A stretch of 64,000 nt of DNA from G963668185 sp963668185 (lineage in GTDB: Bacteria > Chloroflexota > Dehalococcoidia > Lucifugimonadales > G963668185), in the NCBI GenBank assembly GCA_963668185.1, contig OY764162.1, positions 434,001 through 498,000 of the forward strand, written 5' to 3'. Numbering within the stretch: the stretch's first letter is position 1; every line of letters starts with the position of its first letter. Of the stretch, positions 16,863 through 24,664 are shown piece after piece. The notes below the pieces were generated by a model. It had not been told where the DNA came from, ran no database searches, and was given only the letters and a program-made list of their open reading frames with translations. The position numbers and the translations under genes were made by a program.

Positions 16863-16974
16863 TCGAGCTTTCCCCTGTCGGAATCTTAACACGCGCCGCG
16901 CCCGCGAAATCGTTATCATGAGGCCACGTGCAGACGGGCGCATTCCGAACGCGCTCGAAAGGGAGGCCACACCC

Positions 16975-18102
16975 ATGAGCCTGCGAGGCGCAGCCGCAAT
17001 CGTCGGCATCGGCGAGATTCCGACGCGCCGGACGCACCCGGGCAGGACCACGCACTCGCTTCTCACGGAGGCATCGCGCCTCGCCATCAGCGACGCCGGC
17101 CTGCGCAAAAAGGACATCGACGGCCTCGTCACCTGCGGCACGGACATCGCCCCGATGGACCTTGCGGAGTACATGCGCCTGGAGGTCACGTTCTCCGAGG
17201 GCGTCACCCAGTACGGCGCGAGCGGCACGCAGTCGATCGTCATCGCCGCCGCCGCGATCCAGGCCGGCCTTGCGAACAACGTGCTCTGCGTCATGGGCGG
17301 CGCGCGAGACCCGGACGCGCCCGGCCTCGGCTCCGGCTCGGAGGGCGGCCCCGCGCCCGCGAGCAAGGCCACCGAGTTCGAGGCGCCGTTCGGCCCCGCA
17401 GCCGGCGCGAACACCGGCTACGCCCTGATGAAGCAGCGCCACATGCACGAGTACGGCACGACCGACGAGCAGTTCGCGCGCATCGCCGTCAACCAGCGCT
17501 TCAACGCCCTCACGAACGAGAACGCCGTCTTCCACGGCCAGCCCATCACCGTGGACGACGTCCTGGAGTCCCGTATGGTGAACGACCCGCTGCGCCTGCT
17601 GGAGTGCGTCATGCCCTGCGCCGGCGCGTCCGCCGCCGTCGTGACCTCAGCCGGCCGCGCGAAGGATCTGCGGCGCCGGCCGGTGTACATCCTCGGCGCG
17701 GGAGCGGGCGCGAGCGATCACGACGCCATCTGGCAGGCCCCGGACATCACCACGACGCCCGTCAAGGCCGCCGCGTCGAAGGCGTACGAGATGTCAGGAT
17801 ACGGGCCGAAGGACGTCCAGTTCGCCCAGGTGTATGACTGATACACCATATTCGCGGCCGTGAGCCTCGAAGACGCCGGACTCTGCGAAAAGGGCGAGGT
17901 GGGCGAGTTCCTCGATGAGACCGACACCACGCACCGGGGCGACTTCCCGGTCAACACCGACGGCGGCCAGCTATCCGGCGGCCAGCCAACCGGCGCGGGC
18001 GGCGGCGGCTTCCGCCACGTCGTCGAGGCCGCGCGCCAGATCATGGGCGAGGCCGGAGACCGCCAGGTTGAAAAGAAGGACATCGCCCTCGTAAACGGCT
18101 GA
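16975..18102 (+). pseudogene. Thiolase-like (SCP-x / lipid-transfer type) gene interrupted by in-frame TGA
   Basis: Full-length thiolase-fold protein (375 sense codons) of the kind that pairs with Zn-ribbon OB proteins in acyl-CoA side-chain cleavage. N-terminus RGAAAIVGIGEIPTRR; core segments VTQYGASGTQSIVIAAAAIQ and ECVMPCAGASAAVV. At 17839-17841 the frame meets TGA, exactly where relatives have Cys in a YDCFT-like motif (here YD-TGA-YTIF), and then continues in frame with SLEDAGLCEKGEVGEF to 18102. Start ATG 16975 has GGGAGG upstream. Either a point nonsense mutation (TGC/TGT to TGA), sequencing error, or recoding. No other damage is seen. Confidence 0.75.
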
Positions 18103-18293
18103 GGCGGCACAGCGAGCGTGATTTGCACGCTCATACTAGGCTCCGAGGAGGCCAGGTAGATTCGCGGTCAGGGGCAACTGTTTTCGGGCAGGCGCCAATC
18201 CGCTGCTTGAACTCGGCGGCGTGACTCCCTAGCATCATCTCACTGAAAACGAAAGCGTCTCAATGTGCGCAAATCAGCGGAGCGGAAGGCAAC

Positions 18294-19982
18294 ATGGCCA
18301 AAATGACCGGGGGCGAAGCCCTCGTTAAATCGCTGGTGGGGGAAGGCGTCGAGGTGGTCTTCGGCGTTCCCGGCATCCAGATATACGGGATAGTCGCGGC
18401 GCTCCGGGACGAGCCGGACATCCGCATGGTGACGACACGCCATGAACAGGCCACCACTTACATGGCCGACGGCTACGCGCGAGCGTCGGGGAAGCCCGGG
18501 GTGGCCCTCGTAGTGCCGGGAGTCGGCCTGTACAACGCCGCGTCCGGCCTGACGAACGCGTACTCCCGGTCCATGCCGGTCCTGCTGATCGCGGGCCAGA
18601 TCCCGCGCGGAGCGTTGGGCAAGAACCTCGGTGCCGTCCACGAGGTGCTGGACCAGTCCGGGACCGTGCGCTCCGTTACGAAGTGGCAGAGGCAGGCGTC
18701 CAGGCCCAGAGAAGTGCCGGACGCCGTATTCGAGGCGTTCAGGCAGATGCGCACGGGCCGGCCTCGTCCCGTCCTGATCGAACTCCCCCCGGAAGCGGGA
18801 GTCGAACGCGAGGAGGTGCAGTTACGAAGTCCCGCCCGCATCCCCAGAATAGTGCCAAGCCCTCAAGATATTCGAGACGCCGCCCGCGTCATTGCCCGGT
18901 CCAGAACGCCCGTGATTTTCGCCGGAGGCGGGGTGGCAAGATCGGACGCGGAAGAGTCCCTTGTAAAGCTGGCGGAGGCCACTAACATACCGGTCGTTAC
19001 GTCCAGCGGCGGAAAGGGAACGATCCCGGACTCCCATCCGCTCTCATACGGCTCCTGCTTCAGTCCCCGGGGTGAGCGGCAGGAGATGAACCAGCTCTTC
19101 GAAGTCATGCAGTCCGCCGACGTCGTGATAGGCATCGGCGCGAGATTCTCCCTGGGCAATCCCGCCGGAGAGTCGTCGACGCTGGTGAACGTCAACATCG
19201 ACGACAACGAACTGACGAGGATTCAGTCGAACACGATCCCCTTGCACGGCGACGCCAGGGCAACGATCGAAGCCATGCTGCCCGTCCTGGTCGAAGAAGG
19301 CGCCGGAGACCGGCCGTCGCCGGCCCTGGCCGTCTCCGCCGCCCGCAACCTCATCGCGTACTACGACATCAGGCTGAAAGAGCCCCAGTACGGCGTATTG
19401 GAGGCGATGCAGAGAGGCATCCCCGAGGACGCCTTCATAGTCTGGGACGTAACACAGTTCGGCTACTACGCGCGGACCCATTACAAAGTGACTCACCCGA
19501 AGACGTACATAGACTCCGGGTACTCCTTCAACCTCGGCTACGCGTTCCCAACCGCGCTCGGAGCAAAGGTCGCGAAGCCTGACCGGGCCGTGGTGTGCAT
19601 GACCGGGGACGGCGGCTTCATGTTCAACTCGTCGGAGCTTGCCACGGCAGTCAAGTACGGCATCAACGTGGTGACCGTCGTATTCAATAACGACTCTTAC
19701 GGCAACGTCGCCCGCGACCTGGACGATGCGTTTGGCGGCGCCTACGGGACCGACCTGCACAACCCGGACTTCGTCAAGTTCGCCGAGTCGTTCGGCGCGG
19801 TCGGAATGAGGGCGGATGACCCTCTGGAACTTGAAACGCTGATACCGGCTGCGCTGGAGCGCGACGCGCCGGTAGTCATAGACGTGCCCTTCGGCGACAT
19901 GCCGATATCGCGCGCGCCGCAGTTCGCCCCCTTCTACAACCTGCCCTGGACACAGCCTCAAGAAGGGCTGATATCGTCCTGA
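18294..19982 (+). CDS. Thiamine-diphosphate enzyme (acetolactate-synthase-like)
   Basis: A 562-residue ThDP-dependent enzyme with three domains: Pyr (1-165, with the activating Glu in TTRHEQATTYMADGYARASG), central DHS-like (about 190-320), and PP (about 375-540) with the ThDP motif GDGGFMFNSSELATAVKYG ending in NNDSYGN. Such enzymes decarboxylate or ligate 2-oxo acids. It is not clearly IlvB: the neighbourhood has no ilvN/ilvC, so benzoylformate-, oxalyl- or sulfo-type substrates are equally possible. Cytosolic. The upstream 191-base spacer (18103-18293) has no recognisable gene. Confidence 0.85.
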   Translation: MAKMTGGEALVKSLVGEGVEVVFGVPGIQIYGIVAALRDEPDIRMVTTRHEQATTYMADGYARASGKPGVALVVPGVGLYNAASGLTNAYSRSMPVLLIAGQIPRGALGKNLGAVHEVLDQSGTVRSVTKWQRQASRPREVPDAVFEAFRQMRTGRPRPVLIELPPEAGVEREEVQLRSPARIPRIVPSPQDIRDAARVIARSRTPVIFAGGGVARSDAEESLVKLAEATNIPVVTSSGGKGTIPDSHPLSYGSCFSPRGERQEMNQLFEVMQSADVVIGIGARFSLGNPAGESSTLVNVNIDDNELTRIQSNTIPLHGDARATIEAMLPVLVEEGAGDRPSPALAVSAARNLIAYYDIRLKEPQYGVLEAMQRGIPEDAFIVWDVTQFGYYARTHYKVTHPKTYIDSGYSFNLGYAFPTALGAKVAKPDRAVVCMTGDGGFMFNSSELATAVKYGINVVTVVFNNDSYGNVARDLDDAFGGAYGTDLHNPDFVKFAESFGAVGMRADDPLELETLIPAALERDAPVVIDVPFGDMPISRAPQFAPFYNLPWTQPQEGLISS

Positions 19983-20008
19983 TCCTGCCGAAGGGCCTCC
20001 GCTTGTCC

Positions 20009-20062
20009 CTTTGCCAGTCTGCTGGGGAAGGTTAGAGCCTGTCCTGAGTCCCTCGAAGGAAT
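20009..20062. repeat. Degenerate repeat families B and A
   Basis: A family B hairpin with two changes in the left arm (CTTTGCCAG TCTG CTGGGGAAG, 20009-20030), then a degenerate family A stretch (CCTGTCCTGAGTCCCTCGAA). It lies between convergent genes. Confidence 0.6.
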
Positions 20063-20090
20063 GGGGTCTGCGCCCCGCGAACAGCCCCGC

Positions 20091-20378
20091 CTACACACCC
20101 TCCACGATTACCACGCTCGCGCTCGCGGACTTCTGGCGAATCGCCTTGATCTCGGTGTACTCCGGCGAGGTCAGCCACGCCCTCGCCGCGTCGGCGCTCT
20201 CAAACTCTATCACGACGATGCGATTGGGATTCCAGTCGCCGTCCATGGCCTCGCTCGCGCCGCCGCGCACCAGGTACTTGCCGCCGTGGGCCTCGACCGT
20301 CGCCCCCACCCGGTCGCGGAACTCGGCGAAAGTCTCCGGATCGGTGATGTTATCGCCCACTATCACGTAGCCTGCCAT
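20091..20378 (-). CDS. DUF1330 family protein
   Basis: A 95-residue protein with the DUF1330 (dimeric alpha-beta barrel) pattern: MAGYVIVGDNITDPETFAEF, EAHGGKYLVRGG, RIVVIEFESADAARAWLTSP and EYTEIKAIRQKSASASVVIV. Small cytosolic protein of unknown function. Start ATG is preceded by GAAAGAAGGAGAGATTCAC. It stands alone downstream of the permease on the same strand, 87 bases away. Confidence 0.8.
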   Translation of the reverse strand: MAGYVIVGDNITDPETFAEFRDRVGATVEAHGGKYLVRGGASEAMDGDWNPNRIVVIEFESADAARAWLTSPEYTEIKAIRQKSASASVVIVEGV

Positions 20379-20465
20379 GTGAATCTCTCCTTCTTTCTGG
20401 CTTCCATCCGTTCAGGCTTCTTGTAAGACCTCGTTTCGCTTTCCCCATTTTACGCTGTAGAAGGG

Positions 20466-22196
20466 TTAGCGCGAACCCTCCACCCGCACAGTAACTATGT
20501 CGATGCCGTGATACTTCCGGTGCCGCACCGAAGACGCGTAGTGCCGCAGCAGCCAGAAGGAAATCTCCTCGCCCTGCGGCGTCTCGGCCTGGTCGCTCAG
20601 GTGCGCCAGCCGGTCTTCGATGTTCTCCTCGTCGAAGACCGCCATGAACTCCAGTTCCACCCCGTCGCCTGGCCGGGCCACGACTATCAGGCGCGGCGCT
20701 CCGTCGCCTTCGCGCTCGTCGCCCGACTCCAGCAGGCTCGACAGCGTCTCCTCGCCCGCGGCCCGCAGCCGCTGCGTCGATGCGTCGTTCCACCCCATCC
20801 TTGACGCCAGGCCGCTCAGGAACTCGTCGATCCTGGGCAGGGCGGACATCTCCAGCGTGGTCTCCAGCCGCGTGCGGCGCGGGCTGGTCGCCTCTATGAA
20901 AAGGGTCATCAGCACCGCCGCCAGAATGCCCACGGTCATGGCGTTGCCGAGCGACGCGCCCCACGCCGCGCCCAGCAGCTCCGCGATGACGTTCTGGCTC
21001 TCCAGTCCCACCCCGATCGAGAGCGTCACCCCCACCACGAGCGCCTTCCGATGGTCCAGCCCGTCCTGGAACGCCATTCTCATGCCCTCCACGAACAGGA
21101 GGCCCATTATCATCAGCAGGAAGGCCCCCATCACCGGGCTGGGAATTGCCAGCAGAACGGACGCCGCCTTGGGCAGGAACGCCAGCAGCAGCAGCATCGC
21201 CCCTATCATGTACCCCACGCTGCGCGCCGCCACGCCGGTGAGGTTGATGAGCGTGACTATCGACGGCGTATAGGCGATCGTGGGCAGCGTACCGGAGATT
21301 CCGGCCAGGAGCGTGCCAACCCCGTTCGTGTTGACGGCCGCCTGCACCAGCCGAAAGTCCGTCGCCTGCGGGTTGGCGCGCGAGACGCGTTGAAGCGCGA
21401 CGCCGTCGCTGCTCATCTTGATGGACGACACGAGGCTCACGATCAGGAACGCCGGCAGCAGGGCCCAGAACTGCGCCCCCGGCGTCAGTTCCAGTCCAGG
21501 CCATGTCTGGACGTTCGGCACGTAAATCCAGTCCGCGTCGATAATCCTCTGGGGATCGTACAGCCCGAAGGCGACCGCGGCGACGCATCCCGATACGACT
21601 CCGATGAGCGCGGCCCACAGCCGCCAGATGCCCGACGCCCGTATCGCCAGCATTGCGGCCACGGCCAGCGTCACCGCCGCGACGACCGGCCCGGAAGCCG
21701 CCGCCGCTCCGTCCGGCACGTCGCCCACCTGGCTCACTGCGACCGACATGACCGAGACCGCTATCAGCATGAGCGCGACGCCGGAGACCACCGGCGTGAT
21801 GACGCGCCTCAGCAGCGGGAGCCACCGCGCGAGCGCGAACTGTACCAGCGACGACACCACGAGCAGGCTGGCGAGCATGGGCAGTCCGCCGTGCGTCATC
21901 GCCAGCACGGACACCGCTATGAAGTGAGGGCTCGCGCCCGTCATCAGCAAGTGCCCCGTGCCCAGCCGACCGATGCGGGCGGCCTGCATGGCGGTAATGA
22001 TCCCGCCGATTGCCAGCCCCGAAAAGACCGCCCACCCCAGGTACTCTTCGTCCTGGCCGCCCGCCATCGACACGACGGTCGCGAACAGGACCGTGTTCGC
22101 CAGCGCCAGCATCACGCCCTGAAAGGCAACCCCAATCGAAAGAAGCGGCGGGCACCGGTCGTCCGGCTCATACCGGATGTAGTCGTTTGCGCGCAC
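20466..22196 (-). CDS. NCS2-type xanthine/uracil permease with C-terminal HATPase-like domain
   Basis: A 576-residue protein. Residues about 15-435 form a polytopic NCS2 (purine/pyrimidine permease) unit with about 13-14 helices (LLSIGVAFQGVMLALANTVL, TGHLLMTGASPHFIAVSVLA, the half-helix region NTNGVGTLLAGISGTLP). An additional cytosolic domain of about 130 residues follows (LPRIDEFLSGLASRMGWNDA, RLRAAGEETLSSLL, LIVVARPGDGVELEFMAVFD, YHGIDIVTVRVEG). Its layout resembles RsbW/anti-sigma HATPase domains, but the N-box Asn and G-rich boxes are missing. It could be a ligand- or partner-sensing tail. Transported substrate unproven. Confidence 0.8.
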   Translation of the reverse strand: MRANDYIRYEPDDRCPPLLSIGVAFQGVMLALANTVLFATVVSMAGGQDEEYLGWAVFSGLAIGGIITAMQAARIGRLGTGHLLMTGASPHFIAVSVLAMTHGGLPMLASLLVVSSLVQFALARWLPLLRRVITPVVSGVALMLIAVSVMSVAVSQVGDVPDGAAAASGPVVAAVTLAVAAMLAIRASGIWRLWAALIGVVSGCVAAVAFGLYDPQRIIDADWIYVPNVQTWPGLELTPGAQFWALLPAFLIVSLVSSIKMSSDGVALQRVSRANPQATDFRLVQAAVNTNGVGTLLAGISGTLPTIAYTPSIVTLINLTGVAARSVGYMIGAMLLLLAFLPKAASVLLAIPSPVMGAFLLMIMGLLFVEGMRMAFQDGLDHRKALVVGVTLSIGVGLESQNVIAELLGAAWGASLGNAMTVGILAAVLMTLFIEATSPRRTRLETTLEMSALPRIDEFLSGLASRMGWNDASTQRLRAAGEETLSSLLESGDEREGDGAPRLIVVARPGDGVELEFMAVFDEENIEDRLAHLSDQAETPQGEEISFWLLRHYASSVRHRKYHGIDIVTVRVEGSR

Positions 22197-22215
22197 TATT
22201 GACCTTTGCCTGTCC

Positions 22216-22237
22216 CTTCCCCAGTCTGCTGGGGAAG
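22216..22237. repeat. Palindromic repeat family B
   Basis: Perfect hairpin, 9-base stem with a four-base loop: CTTCCCCAG TCTG CTGGGGAAG, in the spacer upstream of the permease. Confidence 0.75.
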
Positions 22238-22238
22238 G

Positions 22239-22667
22239 CTAGGATGGGGTTTCCCCCGGCCCAAACCTCACCAGCGTCCACTCCGCCGTCACGTCATCGA
22301 ACACCGCCGACACCCGCATCCCGATCCGCACCTCCTCCACCTCGCACCCCACGATCGTCGTGACCATGCGCGGCCCCTCGTCCAACTCCACGATGGCGTA
22401 AGGGTAGGGGACATCGTCGCGGAACGCCGGGTCCGCCGGTTGCCGCACGATCGTAAACGAGTACACCGTCCCGCGGCCGCTCACCTGCACCCACTCGATG
22501 CCGTCCTCAAGGCACTCCGGGCACTCCGAGCGTGGATAGAAGAACATGCACCCGCAGGCCGTGCACCTCGGCATCATCAGCCGACGCTCCCGGGCCGCCT
22601 CCCAGAACGGCCGCGACACCCCCGGCCCAAGCGGCCTGGGCACAGGCTTCCCATACTCACCCGCCAC
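22239..22667 (-). CDS. Zn-ribbon / OB-fold acyl-CoA-associated protein (DUF35 type)
   Basis: A 142-residue protein: rubredoxin-like zinc ribbon (PRCTACGCMFFYPRSECPEC, about residues 34-53) followed by an OB fold (GRGTVYSFTIVRQPADPAF, YPYAIVELDEGPRMVTTIVG, IGMRVSAVFDD). These proteins form complexes with thiolases or ChsH1-like hydratases in steroid or acyl-CoA side-chain degradation; the thiolase-like gene at 16975-18102 is a candidate partner. A Nudix gene lies just upstream on the same strand (9-base gap). Confidence 0.85.
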   Translation of the reverse strand: MAGEYGKPVPRPLGPGVSRPFWEAARERRLMMPRCTACGCMFFYPRSECPECLEDGIEWVQVSGRGTVYSFTIVRQPADPAFRDDVPYPYAIVELDEGPRMVTTIVGCEVEEVRIGMRVSAVFDDVTAEWTLVRFGPGETPS

Positions 22668-22676
22668 GAAGCGACC

Positions 22677-23132
22677 TCATATCAACACCACGCTCTCAAG
22701 AAAGTCCCCCAGCAGGCCCTCTAATTCCGGCACCTCATCCGGAAACACAACCCACCACAACTCGAACTCAACACGCTCGTGCGGGCCCTCGCTCGGATGC
22801 TCCTCGAAATGCCGCCACCTCGACGGCGCTTCATCAGAGCACTCAAGGTGATAGTAGAACCGCCGGTGCACGACTGGAGGGACCCTGACCGTCGGATCGT
22901 CATAGTCACGGCTGCCCAGGTAACGCCGGATCGTCAGACCTTCCAACCCCGTCTCCTCCTGCGCCTCCCTCAACACAGCAACGTCCGGCGATTCCCCCGG
23001 CTCGACCGTACCCGCCGGCACCTGCACGCCCGCCGCAGGTTCATGGACGTACCGGAACACGAGCAGCCGCCTGCCCCTCGTGACGTAAGCCACCACCTTC
23101 TCCACAACAACCTTCAAGTCAGCCTCCCGCAT
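22677..23132 (-). CDS. Nudix hydrolase
   Basis: A 151-residue Nudix pyrophosphohydrolase. The Nudix box is intact: GTVEPGESPDVAVLREAQEE then TGL (about residues 41-63). N-terminus MREADLKVVVEKVVAYVTRG. Substrate unknown (NDP-sugar, dNTP or CoA derivative). An alternative ATG at 23171 would add 13 residues (MVPFCGLARGLFE); the shorter start is preferred because the domain begins at the beta strand LKVVVEKVVAYV. Divergent from the YgjP-like gene, 85 bases away. Confidence 0.8.
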   Translation of the reverse strand: MREADLKVVVEKVVAYVTRGRRLLVFRYVHEPAAGVQVPAGTVEPGESPDVAVLREAQEETGLEGLTIRRYLGSRDYDDPTVRVPPVVHRRFYYHLECSDEAPSRWRHFEEHPSEGPHERVEFELWWVVFPDEVPELEGLLGDFLESVVLI

Positions 23133-23217
23133 CTCAAACAAGCCCCGCGCAAGCCCGCAGAACGGTACCATAGCGCGCGATGACTTCCGCCACAATCCGC
23201 CCCGTGTCCCGCCGCCC

Positions 23218-24054
23218 ATGACCCCACGCAAGACAAGACCCGCCGTAGAGACCACCCGCGACTCCGTCCGCCACGGCGCCACGATCATCGACTTCGAAGT
23301 CCGCCGCAGCCGTCGCCGCAAGAAGACCGTCCAACTGCACCTCTCCGAAGACGGCGAGGTTCGCGTGCTCGCCCCGTGGAACACCACGCCCGAACAGGTG
23401 CGCAAGATGGTCCTCGAACGTGCACGGTGGATAATCGATAGCAAGAACAAGCTCGCGCAGCGTCCGCGCCTGCGCTTCGTCACCGGCGAGATAGTCCCGT
23501 ACCTGGGCCGCGAACTTACCCTCGACGTAACCGACGCTGACTCCGACGCCGCCCGCGTGCGCAGGACCGGTCCCGAGTACGAGGCCGCGATCGAGTATCC
23601 GGGAGGAAGCACGCCGCCCGGCCGCCGGATCGACTTGGGGCCGGACCTCGGACGCCTGCAAATAGCCGTGCCCGGCCTATTGCAAGAGCCTGCCCGCACC
23701 GAGGAGATACGCGCCGCCGTCTGCGCCTGGTACCGCGACCGCGCCGCCGAGTGGCTGCCCCGCATCGTCGAGAGGTGGCTGCCGCACTTTGGACGCAAGA
23801 AGCTGCCGCCCGTAACGATCGGCAATCAGCGCAGGGAGTGGGGCAACTGCGCCCCCGACGGCACGGTTCGCTTTAGCTGGCGCGTCATGATGCTGGACCA
23901 CGACCTCATCGACTACATAGCCATCCACGAACTAGCCCACCTGCGAATCCGAAACCACTCCGCCACATTCTGGCGCGCAGTAACCCGCGTCCACGGCGAC
24001 GTCACCCACACCCGCCAGCGCCTCCGAGAAACAGGCCGCCTGCTGCCGCTCTAG
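23218..24054 (+). CDS. YgjP-like (DUF45) zinc metallopeptidase
   Basis: A 278-residue M48-related metallopeptidase of the YgjP/WLM group. The zinc motif HELAHLRIRNHSATFW (about residues 238-253) carries HExxH and a downstream His. Upstream conserved elements: VRRSRRRKKTVQLHLSEDGE, VRVLAPWNTTPEQVRKMVLE and RREWGNCAPDGTVRFSWRVM. Family members are often next to type I restriction genes, but here the neighbour is an AAA/TOPRIM pair, convergent with a four-base overlap of stops (24051-24054). Substrate unknown; no signal peptide, so cytosolic. Confidence 0.85.
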   Translation: MTPRKTRPAVETTRDSVRHGATIIDFEVRRSRRRKKTVQLHLSEDGEVRVLAPWNTTPEQVRKMVLERARWIIDSKNKLAQRPRLRFVTGEIVPYLGRELTLDVTDADSDAARVRRTGPEYEAAIEYPGGSTPPGRRIDLGPDLGRLQIAVPGLLQEPARTEEIRAAVCAWYRDRAAEWLPRIVERWLPHFGRKKLPPVTIGNQRREWGNCAPDGTVRFSWRVMMLDHDLIDYIAIHELAHLRIRNHSATFWRAVTRVHGDVTHTRQRLRETGRLLPL

Positions 24055-24656
24055 CCGGACGCCAGCGCGTCCGACAACTGCTCCACCGCATGGCACAGCC
24101 GCCGAAAGGAACGGGAGTTGCCGTAAGCCAGGTCCAGGTCGATCGCCGCGCTTAGAGACGCCTGGTGAATCGTCTCCTTGTACGCCTGGCCTTGCGGCAT
24201 CCGTTCGCTGAGCCATCGCTTCGGGTTCCGAGCTTCTTCGGCGTCATCGGACAAGGCGGCGTCCCCGGATACTCCGCACTCACCCCTGATGCTGCCCAGG
24301 CTTGCGAGAAACCAGGACTCGTACGAGCGGCGGGCGCAGACGATCTGTACAGGGCATCGCACGCCAACCTCGCTGCATCGTTCGGAAAGAGCCTGGGCAA
24401 GATCTACCGGGCAATCGTCGTCAGAGTCGATAAGTACCAGGATTGCGCCGCAGTCCGGCTTGTTCTGCGCGTGTTTCAGGAACTTATCGAACTTCCTTTC
24501 CAGGGTTTGCCTGCCGTTGGCCTTGACGACCTTGCCCTTCCCTTGGGCCACGACGACGTCGTACCGCTCGCATCTCTCGGAAAGAATCCTCATCAACAAC
24601 TGCGGCAACGCGGCCACGTCCCCGTCGCCTTCGACAATCGGCACGATGGTCAGCAT
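24051..24656 (-). CDS. TOPRIM-like DUF4276 family protein
   Basis: A 201-residue protein matching DUF4276: VPIVEGDGDVAALPQLL with Glu9-Gly10, and AILVLIDSDDDCPVD with Asp77, Asp79 and Asp80, the acidic residues expected of a TOPRIM fold metal site. Then RRSYESWFLAS and KRWLSERMPQGQAYKETIHQ, typical of the family. It starts eight bases after the AAA ATPase gene, so they form a two-gene operon. ATPase + TOPRIM partners are common in anti-phage systems (OLD, Gabija and PARIS types); that role here is inference. Confidence 0.8.
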   Translation of the reverse strand: MLTIVPIVEGDGDVAALPQLLMRILSERCERYDVVVAQGKGKVVKANGRQTLERKFDKFLKHAQNKPDCGAILVLIDSDDDCPVDLAQALSERCSEVGVRCPVQIVCARRSYESWFLASLGSIRGECGVSGDAALSDDAEEARNPKRWLSERMPQGQAYKETIHQASLSAAIDLDLAYGNSRSFRRLCHAVEQLSDALASG

Positions 24657-24664
24657 ATCGACGG

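Noticed and set aside
17855..17878. Hairpin just after the in-frame TGA as a selenocysteine insertion element
   Set aside because: Only about six pairs with a C bulge and no typical apical GG/U features; spacing from the TGA does not match the bacterial pattern. Kept only as a hypothesis.
17860..18102. Separate small gene starting GTG after the thiolase TGA
   Set aside because: It is in the same frame and encodes the conserved C-terminal third of the thiolase family, so it is the rest of the interrupted gene.
20350..22155. Long overlapping frame on the same strand as the permease
   Set aside because: Arg/Gly-rich out-of-frame translation with no hydrophobic pattern; the permease frame is the real one.
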